Source of the DNA: Iamia sp. SCSIO 61187
Lineage (GTDB): Bacteria > Actinomycetota > Acidimicrobiia > Acidimicrobiales > Iamiaceae
Assembly (NCBI RefSeq): GCF_019443745.1
Contig: NZ_CP050948.1
Location: 558,001 to 622,000 of the forward strand
Reading direction: 5' to 3'
Length of the DNA: 64,000 nucleotides
In this document: positions 1-8,974 of the stretch, piece after piece
Position numbering within the stretch: position 1 is the stretch's first letter
Layout: every line of letters starts with the position of its first letter
The notes under the pieces: generated by a model
Told to the model about the DNA's origin: nothing
The model's input: only the letters and a program-made list of their open reading frames with translations
Databases searched by the model: none
Made by a program: the position numbers and the translations under genes

Positions 1-40
1 CGGCCACGGCGACGTCGAGGCCCTGGTTCGCGTCGCTCAC
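1..40 (-). CDS. 5' end of an unidentified gene cut by the window edge
   Basis: A GTG start at 40 opens a frame reading VSDANQGLDVAVA that runs off the window. It begins 7 nt after the stop of the LLM oxidoreductase gene on the same strand, so it is probably the next gene of that operon. Thirteen residues are too few to assign a family. Confidence 0.4.
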   Translation of the reverse strand, partial: MSDANQGLDVAVA

Positions 41-47
41 GAGCCGG

Positions 48-1136
48 TCACACGGCCATCCAGCCCGGGTTGGCCGGCAGCCCGGTGGCCCCCGCCGGAC
101 GGACGGACCGGTAGGCCTCGACCACCGGGGCCAGCTCGGCGGGCGTGGCACCGTGGAGGATCACCGAGTCGGCGCCGAGGTCGAGCTGCTCGACGACCGT
201 GGCCGCGCACTGCTCGGCCGTCCCCGTGGCCGACGCCGCCAGCCACTCGTCGGGGATCAGCTCGGCCAGGGCGTGGAGCTCGTCGACGGTGGCGGTGGCG
301 TCGAGGGCGCCCCGCGCCCCGGTGACGACCGGCGCCTGGCGGAACCGGGCCAGGACGGCCGGGTCCCACCCGTTGACCTGCACGAGGATGTCGCCGTAGG
401 CCTGGAAGTAGGTGGCCATGCGGCCCACCAGCTTGCGCAGCCGGGCCTCCTCGTCGAGGTGGTCGCCGATCGTGGCCAGCACCGACCAGACCCGGACCGA
501 GGCCGGGTCGCGGCCGGCCTGCTCGGCCCCCCGACGCACGGCGGCGACGGAGTCGGTGAGGGCGGCGTCGCCGAAGAAGGTGTGGAGCACGACGCCGTCG
601 GCGATCCGGCCGGCCAGCTCGAGGGTCTTGGGCCCGAGGGCGACGAGGATGATCGGCACCGGCCCGTCGATCCCGGCGCCGGTGTGGAGGTACGGGTAGG
701 TGCCGGCGGGCCCGTCGTGGCCGACGACCGACTCGTCGCGCCAGAGGGTGCGGAGGATCTCGGCCACGTCGGTCAGCTGGGCGGAGGTGACCCGGGGCAG
801 GCCCATCACGTCGAACAGGGCGTCGAACCCCCGGCCCAGGCCGAGCGAGAACCGGCCCCCGGTGAGGGCGTGCATCGTCGCCGAGAACGTCGCCGTCACC
901 ATCGGGTGGCGGGTGTTGTGGTTGGTGGCGGCGGTGGCGATGCCGAGCCGCTCGGTGGAAGCCGCCAGGGCGCCGCAGAGGGTCGGGGCGTCCTTGACGT
1001 TGAACCGCTCGGAGACGAAGGCGCTGCCCAGGCCGAGGGCCTCCCCGTCGCGGGCCTCGCCGATGATCGTGGTCGGGTCGGCGGCGTGGCCGGCCAGGGC
1101 GTAGAACCCGAGCTCGGTCAGGTGCTCGGCGCTCAC
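48..1136 (-). CDS. F420-dependent LLM-class oxidoreductase
   Basis: This 362-residue protein looks like a luciferase-like monooxygenase-fold flavin/F420 oxidoreductase. The N-terminal strand (LTELGFYALAGH), the substrate-face segment SERFNVKD, and the GGRFSLGLGRG loop near residue 100 are typical of the F420-using LLM subfamily, and the length fits a single TIM barrel. The closest recalled group is the MSMEG_2249-type subfamily; the substrate is unknown. The GTG start at 1136 overlaps the TGA of the upstream SnoaL-like gene by four bases, so the two are translationally coupled. A second in-frame GTG lies three bases upstream. F420 use is inferred from family resemblance. Confidence 0.85.
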   Translation of the reverse strand: MSAEHLTELGFYALAGHAADPTTIIGEARDGEALGLGSAFVSERFNVKDAPTLCGALAASTERLGIATAATNHNTRHPMVTATFSATMHALTGGRFSLGLGRGFDALFDVMGLPRVTSAQLTDVAEILRTLWRDESVVGHDGPAGTYPYLHTGAGIDGPVPIILVALGPKTLELAGRIADGVVLHTFFGDAALTDSVAAVRRGAEQAGRDPASVRVWSVLATIGDHLDEEARLRKLVGRMATYFQAYGDILVQVNGWDPAVLARFRQAPVVTGARGALDATATVDELHALAELIPDEWLAASATGTAEQCAATVVEQLDLGADSVILHGATPAELAPVVEAYRSVRPAGATGLPANPGWMAV

Positions 1137-1507
1137 CACCGCTCCACCAGGTGGGCCCGGTCCGCGGGAGGCTCGTAGGGCTCGGGCCACCAGTCCTCGA
1201 TCCGGGCGATGCGACCGTCGTCGTCCAGGGTGAAGAAGGCGATGCCGGTCTGGTCGGGGAGGCCGGGGGACGCGAAGCCGATGGTGGTGGCGGCCCGGTC
1301 CGCCTCGGCCACCAGGGTCGTCACCGTCAGGTGCCACTCACCGGGGTACTCGGCGTTGAAGCGCACCACCCCGGCCCGCCCCCGCACCCGCTCCCGGGTC
1401 TGGGGGACCTCGTAGACGACGTCGTCGGCGAGGAGGCGGCCGAGGGCGTCCCAGTCCCTCCGGTCGATGGCCTCCCAGAAGGCCCGGACGGTGGTGGCGG
1501 CGCTCAT
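1133..1507 (-). CDS. SnoaL-like / NTF2-fold protein
   Basis: This 124-residue protein is the size of one cone-shaped NTF2/SnoaL domain. It opens with the usual helix (TTVRAFWEAIDRRDWDAL), continues with LLADDVVYEVP, and ends on strands carrying IARIEDWWPEPYEPP. Such proteins are small isomerases, hydrolases or dimerisation domains; nothing here fixes the substrate. It is the first gene of a leftward pair, and its stop overlaps the start of the LLM oxidoreductase, which suggests a shared pathway. It is divergent from the HAD hydrolase gene, with 64 bases between the two starts. Confidence 0.8.
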   Translation of the reverse strand: MSAATTVRAFWEAIDRRDWDALGRLLADDVVYEVPQTRERVRGRAGVVRFNAEYPGEWHLTVTTLVAEADRAATTIGFASPGLPDQTGIAFFTLDDDGRIARIEDWWPEPYEPPADRAHLVERW

Positions 1508-1571
1508 ATGGGGCGGAACCTACCCGGGCCCTGTGCCACGGTGGGGAGGTGACGAGCGGAGCGGTCCACCG

Positions 1572-2177
1572 GTGAGCGACATCGATGCGCTGGTGCTCGA
1601 CCTCGACGGGGTCGTGCGCCACTTCGACCCGGCCCACGAGGCCGACCTGTGCCGGCGCCACGGCCTCGAGCCCGGATCGATCGCCGCCGCCGCCTACGCC
1701 CCCGAGCGGCTCCAGCCGGTCATCACCGGGGCCACCACCAAGGACGAGTGGCTGGCGATGGTGGGCGAGGCCATCGGCGCCCCCGACGCGGCCGCGGCGT
1801 GGGGACGGTCGCCGACCACGCTCGACCACGACGTGCTCGCCGTCGTCGACGAGGTGCGGGCCACCGGCCGGCCCGTCGTGATCCTCACCAACGGGACCGA
1901 CACCATCGACGACGAGCTGGCGGCCCTCGACGTCGCCCACCGCTTCGACGCCGTCTACAACAGCGCCGTCATCGGCCACGCCAAGCCCGACCGCCGGGCG
2001 TTCGCCCACGTCTGCGACGAGCTGGGCCTGCCCCCGGCCCGGGTCGCCTTCGCCGACGACAGCCCGGCCAAGCTGGCCGGCGCCACCGAGCTGGGGATGG
2101 CTGCCCTCGCCTTCACCGATGCGCCCGCCCTGCGGGCCTGGCTGGTCGCCCTCGACGTCCTCGGAGCCCCCTCGTGA
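1572..2177 (+). CDS. HAD-superfamily hydrolase
   Basis: This 201-residue HAD phosphatase-like protein has motif I as LVLDLDGVVRHF near residue 10 (nucleophile Asp and acid/base Asp). Motif II is VVILTNGTD, the motif III Lys lies in HAKPDRRAF, and motif IV is FADDSPAKLAGA. It fits the small haloacid-dehalogenase/epoxide-hydrolase-N-like phosphatases acting on small phosphate esters; the substrate is unknown. The start is the GTG at 1572, because upstream codons lie outside the conserved fold. The TGA overlaps the GTG of the next gene by four bases. Confidence 0.88.
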   Translation: MSDIDALVLDLDGVVRHFDPAHEADLCRRHGLEPGSIAAAAYAPERLQPVITGATTKDEWLAMVGEAIGAPDAAAAWGRSPTTLDHDVLAVVDEVRATGRPVVILTNGTDTIDDELAALDVAHRFDAVYNSAVIGHAKPDRRAFAHVCDELGLPPARVAFADDSPAKLAGATELGMAALAFTDAPALRAWLVALDVLGAPS

Positions 2178-3022
2178 CTCGCGCCCGCCCGTTCCGCCAG
2201 GTCGACGTGTTCACGGCCGAGCCGACGCGAGGCAACCCCGTCGCCGTCGTGCTCGACGCCGACGACCTCTCCGAGGCCGAGATGGCCGCCTTCGCCCGCT
2301 GGACCAACCTGTCGGAGACGGCCTTCGTCCTGACCCCGACCGTCCCCGCCGCCGACTACCGGGTGCGCATCTTCACGCCCGGGTCGGAGCTGCCCTTCGC
2401 CGGCCACCCCACCCTCGGGACGGCGCACGCCTGGCTGGACGCCGGGGGCACGGCGGCGACGCCGGGCCGCGTCGTGCAGGAGTGCGGCATCGGCCTGGTG
2501 GGGCTGCGCCAGGACGGCGACCGGCTCGCCTTCGCCGCCCCGCCCGTCAAGCCGTCCGCCGTCGCCGCCGAGCTCCGGGACGCGGCCACCGCCGCCCTCG
2601 GCGTCGACCCGGCCGCCGTGCGGGACGCCCGCCTCCTCGTGAACGGGCCCGCCTGGCTGACGCTCCGGCTGGACTCGGCCGCCACCGTCTCGGCCCTCGA
2701 GCCGGACATGGTCGCCCTCGCCGCCCTGGAGGGGGTGTCCGAGGTCGGCGTGGTCGGCGCCCACCCCGAGGGCCACGAGGTCGCGGTCGAGGTGCGGGGC
2801 TTCGCCCCGGCCCTGGGCGTGCCCGAGGACCCGGTGACCGGGAGCCTCAACGCCTCGATCGCCCTGTGGCTCCAGGGCGAGGGGATCCTGCCCGACGCCT
2901 ACGTCGCCGCCCAGGGGACCGCCCTGGGCCGGACCGGGCGGGTCCACGTGGTGCGAGAGGGGGACACCACGTGGGTCGGCGGTGACACCGTCACCGTCCT
3001 GGCCGGCACCGCCGCCCAGTGA
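2174..3022 (+). CDS. PhzF-family isomerase/epimerase-like protein
   Basis: This 282-residue protein has the hallmarks of the PhzF family (trans-2,3-dihydro-3-hydroxyanthranilate isomerase fold). They are an N-terminal QVDVFTAEPTRGNPVAVV, the catalytic Glu in NLSETAFV (about residue 48), FAGHPTLGTAHAW, and the C-terminal half-repeat EDPVTGSLNASIA. No phenazine genes are nearby, so a general isomerase or epimerase role is more likely than phenazine synthesis. The GTG start overlaps the stop of the HAD gene (GTGA), placing both in one rightward operon with the MFS transporter downstream. Confidence 0.9.
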   Translation: MTRARPFRQVDVFTAEPTRGNPVAVVLDADDLSEAEMAAFARWTNLSETAFVLTPTVPAADYRVRIFTPGSELPFAGHPTLGTAHAWLDAGGTAATPGRVVQECGIGLVGLRQDGDRLAFAAPPVKPSAVAAELRDAATAALGVDPAAVRDARLLVNGPAWLTLRLDSAATVSALEPDMVALAALEGVSEVGVVGAHPEGHEVAVEVRGFAPALGVPEDPVTGSLNASIALWLQGEGILPDAYVAAQGTALGRTGRVHVVREGDTTWVGGDTVTVLAGTAAQ

Positions 3023-3074
3023 CGCCGGGCCCCGTCGGGAAGCACCAGGCCCGCGCCGCGGTTGGACACCTCTC

Positions 3075-4295
3075 GTGACCCTGGACGCCCCCGCCGCCGA
3101 GCCCGCGGCGCGAGGGCGGCTGGTCACACCGACCTTCGTCCTCATCACCGTCGCCGCCCTCGGCTACTTCACCGCCCTCGGGATGCACCTGCCGGTCCTG
3201 CCCCGCTACGTGGAGGACGAGCTGGGCGGCTCCGGCCTCGCCGTCGGGGTCGCGGTGGGCGCCTTCGCCGTGTCGGCCGCCCTCGTCCGCCCGGCGGTGG
3301 GCCGGCTGGGCGACACCGTGGGTCGGCGGCCCCTCGCCGTCGTGGGCGGGACCATCGCGGCGGTGTCGATCGCCGGGTACGGCCTGGTCGCCTCGCTCCC
3401 CGTCCTGGTCGGCTTCCGCCTGCTGACGGGTCTGGGCGAGGCCGCCTTCTTCGTGGGGGTGGCGACCGCGGTCCAGGACCTCGCCCCCGACGACCGCCGG
3501 GGCGAGGCCGCCTCCTTCTTCTCCACCTCGATCTACGGCGGGCTGGCCATCGGGCCGTTCCTCGGTGAGGTCCTCTACCGCAACGGGGGCGCCGGCCGGG
3601 TGTGGCTGGTCTCGGCGGCCCTCGCCGGCGTGGGCGCCGCCGTGGCCCTCCTCATCCCCGGGCACCTGGGGCGGGCCGTCCCCCAGACCCTGGTCGAGGG
3701 GGATGTGGTGCCGGCCGCCGAGGCGCCGCGCCGGCGCTTCCTGCACCCGGCGGCGGTCATGCCCGGGACCATCCTGCTGCTCGGGCTCATGGGGTTCGCC
3801 GCCTTCGGCTCGTTCCTCGCCATCCACCTCGACGACCTCGGCATCGACGACGCCGGCCCCTACTTCCTGCTCTACGGCGCGTCCGTGCTCGTCATGCGGA
3901 TCGTCGGGGCCCGGGTGCCGGACCGCTTCGGGGCGGTGCGGACGACGACGCTGTCGCTCCTCGCCATCGCCGTCGGCTGCCTGACGATCGCCGCGGTCGA
4001 CGCCGCCGCCGCCATCGCCGTCGGGACCCTCGTCTTCTCGGTGGGCATGTCGCTGCTGTTCCCGGCCCTGTTCGGTCTCACCGTGAACACGGCACCGGCG
4101 TCGGAGCGGAGCCACGCCGTCGGCACCTTCTCGCTGTTCTTCGACCTGTCCCAGGGCGTCGGCGCGCCGGTGCTGGGCATCGTCGTGGACCTGGCCGGCT
4201 CCGACCGGGCCGCCTTCGTCACCGCCGCCGCCATCGCCCTCGGCGGGCTGGTGATGGCCCGCATCCGTCTCCCCCGGCCGGGCGCCGCCCGCTGA
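3075..4295 (+). CDS. MFS transporter
   Basis: This 406-residue polytopic membrane protein is of the major facilitator superfamily. The loop 2-3 signature appears as GRLGDTVGRRPLAVVGG, and the sequence shows about twelve hydrophobic segments with a charged mid-loop (RAVPQTLVEGDVVP) between two six-helix halves. It resembles the drug/sugar exporter groups, but the substrate cannot be read. The GTG start at 3075 lies 52 bases after the PhzF-like gene; the earlier in-frame ATG at 2982 would overlap that gene. The stop is 5 bases from the convergent antiporter gene. Export of a product of the HAD/PhzF pair is possible but only inferred. Confidence 0.88.
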   Translation: MTLDAPAAEPAARGRLVTPTFVLITVAALGYFTALGMHLPVLPRYVEDELGGSGLAVGVAVGAFAVSAALVRPAVGRLGDTVGRRPLAVVGGTIAAVSIAGYGLVASLPVLVGFRLLTGLGEAAFFVGVATAVQDLAPDDRRGEAASFFSTSIYGGLAIGPFLGEVLYRNGGAGRVWLVSAALAGVGAAVALLIPGHLGRAVPQTLVEGDVVPAAEAPRRRFLHPAAVMPGTILLLGLMGFAAFGSFLAIHLDDLGIDDAGPYFLLYGASVLVMRIVGARVPDRFGAVRTTTLSLLAIAVGCLTIAAVDAAAAIAVGTLVFSVGMSLLFPALFGLTVNTAPASERSHAVGTFSLFFDLSQGVGAPVLGIVVDLAGSDRAAFVTAAAIALGGLVMARIRLPRPGAAR

Positions 4296-4300
4296 TCGGC

Positions 4301-6046
4301 TCAGCGGAGCGACAGCACCACCAGGCGGTCGTCGGGCCCCTGCGCGGTGCGGCTGACCGCCACCTCCGGGCGGTGGCCCCCGTCGATCCGCACCAGCGGC
4401 ATCTGGGCCTCGGTGGCGTCGGCGCCCGGCGGGAGGGCCCGGATCACGCCGCCGTCGTTCAGGGCCGCGTCGAGGTGCTCCTGGGTGACCTCGGCGTAGG
4501 CGTGGCGCCCCTCGTAGGCCTCGCCCTCGCGCAGGTCGCGGTCGTGCGCGTCGTCGCGAGCGACCCGCCAGACGTTGGCCCGGCCCAGGTGGCGGACGAT
4601 CCGGTCGACGCTCACGGTGTCGAGCGCCTCGGCCCCGGAGCCGACCACCGCCAGCCGGGCGCCGATGCCGTCCATGGCGACCAGCAGGTCGTCGCCCTCG
4701 AGGCGGCCGGCGTAGACGAGCAGCCCGGCAGCGCGCGCCGACTCGGCCAGCTCCTCGCTCTCGGCCACCACCAGCACCGGCACGCCGACGTCGCCCAGCA
4801 CCGCCCCCAGCTCGCGCGCCCAGCGTCGGGCGCCCACCAGCACGACGGCGGCGGGCTCGGGGGTGTCGACCCGCAGCAGGCGGGCCAGGGGTCGCGACAG
4901 CGGGCCGTAGACGATGGTCGTGCCCACGACGACGAGGAAGGTGATGGCCGCCAGGTCCTCGCCGCCGGGGACGTCGTGGCGGACGAGCTCGGCGCCGAAG
5001 ACGGCCGAGACCGATGCGGCCACGATGCCCCGCGGCGCCAACGCGGCCAGGTAGGCCCGCTCGCGCCGGGTCAGCGAGGTGCCGAGCGTCGAGGCCAGCA
5101 CGGCGGCGGGCCGCACGACCAGGACGAGCAGGACCAGGACGACCCCGGCGTCGACCAGGTTGCTGGTCAGGGTGTCGGCGTCGACCCGCGCCGCCAGCAC
5201 CACGAAGATGCCGGCCAGCACGATCGAGGCCAGGTGCTCGTGCAGCTCGAGGATCGGCCCGATGGCGACGCGCCGCTGGTTCGCCAGGGCCACCCCGGCC
5301 ACGGTGACGGCGTACAGGCCGGCCTCGGCGCTCAGGCCGTTGGCGAGGGCGAAGGCCCCGACGACGGCGACCAGCGACAGCGGGCCCCGGAGGTGGTCGG
5401 GTGCCCAGTGGCGGTCGAGCACGACCACCAGCCCGGCGGCGACGGCCGCGCCCACGGCGCAGCCCACGACGGTGGTCCGGACGACGACGAGGGCGGCGAC
5501 CGCGGTGGAGCGGTCGTCGAGGAGGAGGACCTCCAAGATGGTGACGCCCAGGACGGCCCCGACGGGGTCGACCATGATCCCCTCCCACCGGAGGATGCCG
5601 CCCACCCGGGGGCGCAGCCGGGCCTGGCGCAGGAGCGGGATCACGACCGTCGGTCCGGTCACCACCATGATCGACCCGAACAGCACGGCGACGCCGCGGG
5701 GCAGGTCCGTGACCAGCAGGGCGGCCACCGACGCCAGCACCAGCGACGTCAGCACACCGATCGTCAGCAGGCGGACCACGACGCGGCGCGTCGTCGAGCC
5801 GATGTCGGCCCAGCGGAGGCTGAGCCCGCCCTCGAAGAGCAGGAGCCCGACACCGAGGGCGACGATCGGGGTCAGGAGGCCGCCGAAGGTCTCGTTGGGG
5901 TCGATGATGCCGAGCCCCGGGCCGACGGCCAGACCGGCGCCCAGCATGAGCACGATCGAGGGCAGCCTGAGCCGCCCGGCGACCCACTGGGCCCCCACGC
6001 CGAGGGCGACGGCGACGGCGACGACGGCGACGGGGTCGTCGATCAC
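4301..6046 (-). CDS. CPA-family cation:proton antiporter with C-terminal Rossmann-like domain
   Basis: This protein of about 581 residues has 12 to 13 hydrophobic segments of the Na+(K+)/H+ exchanger fold (LRLPSIVLMLGAGLAVGP, LLLFEGGLSLRWADI, APRGIVAASVSAVFG). A cytosolic C-terminal region follows (PAAVVLVGARRWARELGAVL), resembling a TrkA-N/RCK nucleotide-binding module that gates cation transporters. The FEGG and APRG segments are typical of CPA1-type exchangers. The start is one of two adjacent GTG codons (6046 or 6049); the longer reading from 6109 is low-complexity and unlikely. Cytoplasmic pH or K+/Na+ homeostasis is the expected role; ion choice is unknown. Confidence 0.87.
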   Translation of the reverse strand: MIDDPVAVVAVAVALGVGAQWVAGRLRLPSIVLMLGAGLAVGPGLGIIDPNETFGGLLTPIVALGVGLLLFEGGLSLRWADIGSTTRRVVVRLLTIGVLTSLVLASVAALLVTDLPRGVAVLFGSIMVVTGPTVVIPLLRQARLRPRVGGILRWEGIMVDPVGAVLGVTILEVLLLDDRSTAVAALVVVRTTVVGCAVGAAVAAGLVVVLDRHWAPDHLRGPLSLVAVVGAFALANGLSAEAGLYAVTVAGVALANQRRVAIGPILELHEHLASIVLAGIFVVLAARVDADTLTSNLVDAGVVLVLLVLVVRPAAVLASTLGTSLTRRERAYLAALAPRGIVAASVSAVFGAELVRHDVPGGEDLAAITFLVVVGTTIVYGPLSRPLARLLRVDTPEPAAVVLVGARRWARELGAVLGDVGVPVLVVAESEELAESARAAGLLVYAGRLEGDDLLVAMDGIGARLAVVGSGAEALDTVSVDRIVRHLGRANVWRVARDDAHDRDLREGEAYEGRHAYAEVTQEHLDAALNDGGVIRALPPGADATEAQMPLVRIDGGHRPEVAVSRTAQGPDDRLVVLSLR

Positions 6047-6103
6047 CACGGGTCGGGTCCGGTCGCCGTCATCAAGCGGCCCAGACTGCCCCGCGGCGCA
6101 CGG

Positions 6104-6136
6104 TCGCACGCAAGGTGCCAGGCACCATCCGTGCGG
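6104..6136. repeat. Dispersed palindromic element, copy 1
   Basis: The core AAGGTGCCAGGCACC (6112-6126) is flanked by imperfect inverted arms (GCACG on the left, CGTGC on the right). It recurs at 11537-11563 and 11569-11593, with a decayed copy near 10022-10048. It lies between the start of the antiporter gene and the end of the haem-binding gene. Confidence 0.7.
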
Positions 6137-6151
6137 CCCCCGTCCGTCGGG

Positions 6152-6601
6152 TCAGCCGCCCTCGTCGTCCATGCGCTCCAGGGCGGTGGCCAGCACCCGG
6201 GCCTCGTCCTCGGTCAGGCGGGCGCCCCGGTGGATCACGGTGTACTGCCGGGGCGGCATGGCACCGTCCTCGACCTCGTCGGCGGCGTCGCCGGCGTCGG
6301 ACCTCTCGCCCCACTCGGAGAAGTTGAGCTCCTCCCGCCCCCGGTCGACGTCCCGCCTCACCAGCCACGACATCGGGGCGAGGTAGGAGTACGCGGGCCA
6401 GTCGGTCTCGTTGCTGTGGCACGAGTAGCACGACTCCCGGGCGATGGCCTCGGACTCGGCGTCGGGCCAGGGGGCGTCGGCGGTGACCGGCGGGTTCGTC
6501 TTCGTCCACCCGTAGGGCACCAGCTGCATGAGGCCGACGACGAAGACCAGCCCCGCCCCGCCGACCACGACCACCCGTCGCGCCGCCGCTCTCCTGCTCA
6601 C
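6152..6601 (-). CDS. Membrane-anchored haem-binding domain protein
   Basis: This 149-residue protein has an N-terminal membrane anchor (RRVVVVGGAGLVFVVGLMQL) and then a single c-type haem motif CYSCH in the context ARESCYSCHSNETDWP. This is the pattern of the small haem-binding domain family with conserved WPxYSxxAP (here WPAYSYLAPMSWLV). The mature part should be periplasmic or cell-wall side. A tail with MPPRQYTVIHRGARLTEDEA matches the family end. The GTG start at 6601 is chosen over the ATG at 6658, which would overlap the divergent aidB-like gene. The role is probably electron transfer or haem sensing; there are no cytochrome genes nearby. Confidence 0.82.
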   Translation of the reverse strand: MSRRAAARRVVVVGGAGLVFVVGLMQLVPYGWTKTNPPVTADAPWPDAESEAIARESCYSCHSNETDWPAYSYLAPMSWLVRRDVDRGREELNFSEWGERSDAGDAADEVEDGAMPPRQYTVIHRGARLTEDEARVLATALERMDDEGG

Positions 6602-6656
6602 GGTGCCACCGTAGGCACGCCCCCTGAACGGGGGCTGAGAGCGGTAGACACGGGGC

Positions 6657-8291
6657 ATGCGCTCACCGACCCACGAGGTCCTGAACCAGCCGCCGCCGCT
6701 GGAGAGCCACGACGCCTCCGGCCTCGACGCCGCCCTGCTCGACGGCGTGAGGCGGGAGGGGGCGGGCGATCGCCTGGGGGAGATCTGCCGGGTCGGGGAG
6801 GCGGTGGGCCACTACCGCTGGATCCGGGCCGGTGAGCTGGCCAACGAGAACCCCCCGGTGCTGCGCACCCACGACCGCTACGGCCACCGGATCGACAAGG
6901 TGGAGTACCACCCCGCCTACCACGACCTCGTCCGCCAGGCGGTGGCCGACGGGCTGGCCGGGGCGCCGTGGACCGACGAGGACGCCGCCCCGCACGTGAC
7001 CCGGGCGGCCAAGTTCGCCCTCTGGACCCAGGTCGAGGCGGGCCACGGCTGCCCCATCTCGATGACCTACTCCATCGTCCCCGCCCTCCGGGCCCAGCCC
7101 GAGCTGGCGGCGGTGTGGGAGCCCAAGCTGACCTCGCGGACCTACGACCTCTCGCCCATGCCCGTGGTGGGCAAGCAGGGGGCGCTGGCGGGCATGGCCA
7201 TGACCGAGAAGCAGGGCGGCTCCGACGTCCGGGCCAACACGACCAGGGCCGTGCCCACCGACGGCGGGGGCCCCGGCGCCGAGTACCGGCTCGTCGGGCA
7301 CAAGTGGTTCTGCTCGGCGCCGATGAGCGACCTGTTCCTCATGCTGGCCCAGACCGACGCCGGGCTCTCCTGCTTCGCCGTGCCCCGCTGGCACCCCGAC
7401 GGCAGCCGCAACGCCATCGAGATCCAACGGCTCAAGGACAAGCTCGGCAACCGCTCCAACGCCTCGAGCGAGATCGAGCTCGACGGCGCCCTGGGCACGC
7501 TGGTGGGGGAGGAGGGGCGGGGCATCCGCACCATCCTCACCATGGTCAACCACACCCGCCTCGACTGCGTGATCGGCGTCGTGGGGCAGATGCGCGCCGG
7601 GCTCAGCCAGGCCGCCCACCACGTGAGCCACCGCTCCGCGTTCGGTCGCCGTCTCGTCGACCAGCCGCTCATGACCAACGTGATCGCCGACCTGGCCGTC
7701 GAGTCCGAGGCCGCGACGGTGACCATGCTCCGCCTCGCCGGGGCCTACGACCGCGCCGAGGGCCCCTTCGCCCGCATCGCCACCGCGGTGGCCAAGTACT
7801 GGATCTGCAAGCGGGCGCCGCTGTTCGCGGCCGAGGCGCTCGAGTGCCTCGGCGGCGCGGGCTACGTGGAGGAGTCGCCGATGCCCCGACTGTTCCGCGA
7901 GTCGCCGCTCAACGGCATCTGGGAGGGCTCGGGCAACGTCATGTGCCTCGACGTGCTCCGGGCCGCAGCCCGCGAGCCCGAGTCGGTCGCCGCCCTCCTG
8001 GCCGAGCTCGACCAGGCCAAGGGGGCCGACAAGCGCCTCGACCGGGCGGTGGCCGACCTCCACGCCGAGCTGTCGGACCCCGACCACCTCGAGTCCCGGG
8101 CCCGGCGCATCGTCGAGCGGGCCGCCCTCGCCCTGCAGGGCTCGCTGCTCGTCCGGTACGCACCCCACGCCGTGGCCGATGCGTTCTGCGCCAGCCGCCT
8201 GGGCCGCGACGGCGGCTTCGCCCTGGGCACCCTCCCGCCGGGCATCGACACCCGCGCCATCGTCGGCCGCGCCTGGCCCCCCGCCGCATGA
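6657..8291 (+). CDS. aidB: AidB-like acyl-CoA dehydrogenase
   Basis: This 544-residue flavoprotein has the length and signatures of the AidB branch of acyl-CoA dehydrogenases rather than the usual 380 to 410 residue enzymes. These include TEKQGGSDVRANTT in the FAD/substrate region, YSIVPALR, KHKWFCSAPMSD-like packing (here HKWFCSAPMSD), and the C-terminal GGAGYVEESPMPRLFRE plus WEGSGNVMCLDVLRA. AidB is part of the E. coli adaptive response to alkylation and binds DNA. No Ada box or ada gene is visible here, so regulation may differ. ATGA overlap couples it to the next gene. Confidence 0.88.
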   Translation: MRSPTHEVLNQPPPLESHDASGLDAALLDGVRREGAGDRLGEICRVGEAVGHYRWIRAGELANENPPVLRTHDRYGHRIDKVEYHPAYHDLVRQAVADGLAGAPWTDEDAAPHVTRAAKFALWTQVEAGHGCPISMTYSIVPALRAQPELAAVWEPKLTSRTYDLSPMPVVGKQGALAGMAMTEKQGGSDVRANTTRAVPTDGGGPGAEYRLVGHKWFCSAPMSDLFLMLAQTDAGLSCFAVPRWHPDGSRNAIEIQRLKDKLGNRSNASSEIELDGALGTLVGEEGRGIRTILTMVNHTRLDCVIGVVGQMRAGLSQAAHHVSHRSAFGRRLVDQPLMTNVIADLAVESEAATVTMLRLAGAYDRAEGPFARIATAVAKYWICKRAPLFAAEALECLGGAGYVEESPMPRLFRESPLNGIWEGSGNVMCLDVLRAAAREPESVAALLAELDQAKGADKRLDRAVADLHAELSDPDHLESRARRIVERAALALQGSLLVRYAPHAVADAFCASRLGRDGGFALGTLPPGIDTRAIVGRAWPPAA

Positions 8292-8974
8292 CCGACCGGC
8301 CCGACCTGCCGCCGCTGGACGTGGAGGTCTGCCTGAGCGGCGTCCGCGACGCCACCGCCGCCCTCCTCGACGGGCTGCGGGGGCTCACCGACGACGAGGC
8401 CCGGCGGCCGTCGCTCCTGCCGGGCTGGACCGTCGGCCACGTGCTGACCCACCTGGCCCGCAACGCCGAGGGAGTCCGGGGGATGATCGAGGGGGCGGTC
8501 CGCGACGTCGCGGTCCCGATGTACCCCAGCGCCGAGGCCCGCAGGGCCGACATCGAGGCCGGCGCCGGACGCCCCGCCGCCGCCCTGGTGGACGACGTCG
8601 CCGCCACCGCCGAGGCGCTCGACGCGTCGTGGCCGGCGGGCGGCGCCCCGGCGTGGGAGGGGAGCGGCCTCACCCTGGCCGGCCCCCTCCCCGTGGCCGA
8701 GATGCCGTTCCGGCGCTGGCGCGAGGTCGAGGTCCACCGGGCCGACCTGGGCCTGGCCTTCACCTGGGCCGACTGGTCCGACGCCTACGTCGCCGTCGAG
8801 CTGGAGCGGACGGTGGCCGAGTCGGCCGCCCGCACCCCCGACGGCCACCCGGTCGCGATCGGTCCCGACGACGACCACCGTCTCGTCCTGGCCTGGCTGC
8901 TGGGCCGGGCCGAGCGCCCGGACGGGTACCCCGAGCTGGCTCCCTGGCAGGCGCCCCCGCCCGGCCCCCGCTGA
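8288..8974 (+). CDS. Maleylpyruvate isomerase-family mycothiol-dependent enzyme (DinB fold)
   Basis: This 228-residue protein has the DinB/maleylpyruvate isomerase N-domain pattern: an N-terminal helix with LLDGLRGLTDDEARRPSLLP, then GWTVGHVLTHLARNAEG carrying the metal-ligand His, and a second His segment in RWREVEVHRADLG. Members use mycothiol, the low-molecular-weight thiol of Actinobacteria, which supports the lineage assignment. The substrate is unknown. The ATG overlaps the aidB-like stop by four bases, and its own stop overlaps the next ATG by one, so aidB, this gene and the dehydrogenase form one operon. A detoxification role is inferred. Confidence 0.83.
   Translation: MTDRPDLPPLDVEVCLSGVRDATAALLDGLRGLTDDEARRPSLLPGWTVGHVLTHLARNAEGVRGMIEGAVRDVAVPMYPSAEARRADIEAGAGRPAAALVDDVAATAEALDASWPAGGAPAWEGSGLTLAGPLPVAEMPFRRWREVEVHRADLGLAFTWADWSDAYVAVELERTVAESAARTPDGHPVAIGPDDDHRLVLAWLLGRAERPDGYPELAPWQAPPPGPR

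Noticed and set aside
2991-5987. A 998-codon open frame on the minus strand.
   Set aside because: It is an antisense shadow of the MFS and antiporter genes, with Arg/Pro/Gly-rich low-complexity sequence typical of GC-rich wrong frames.
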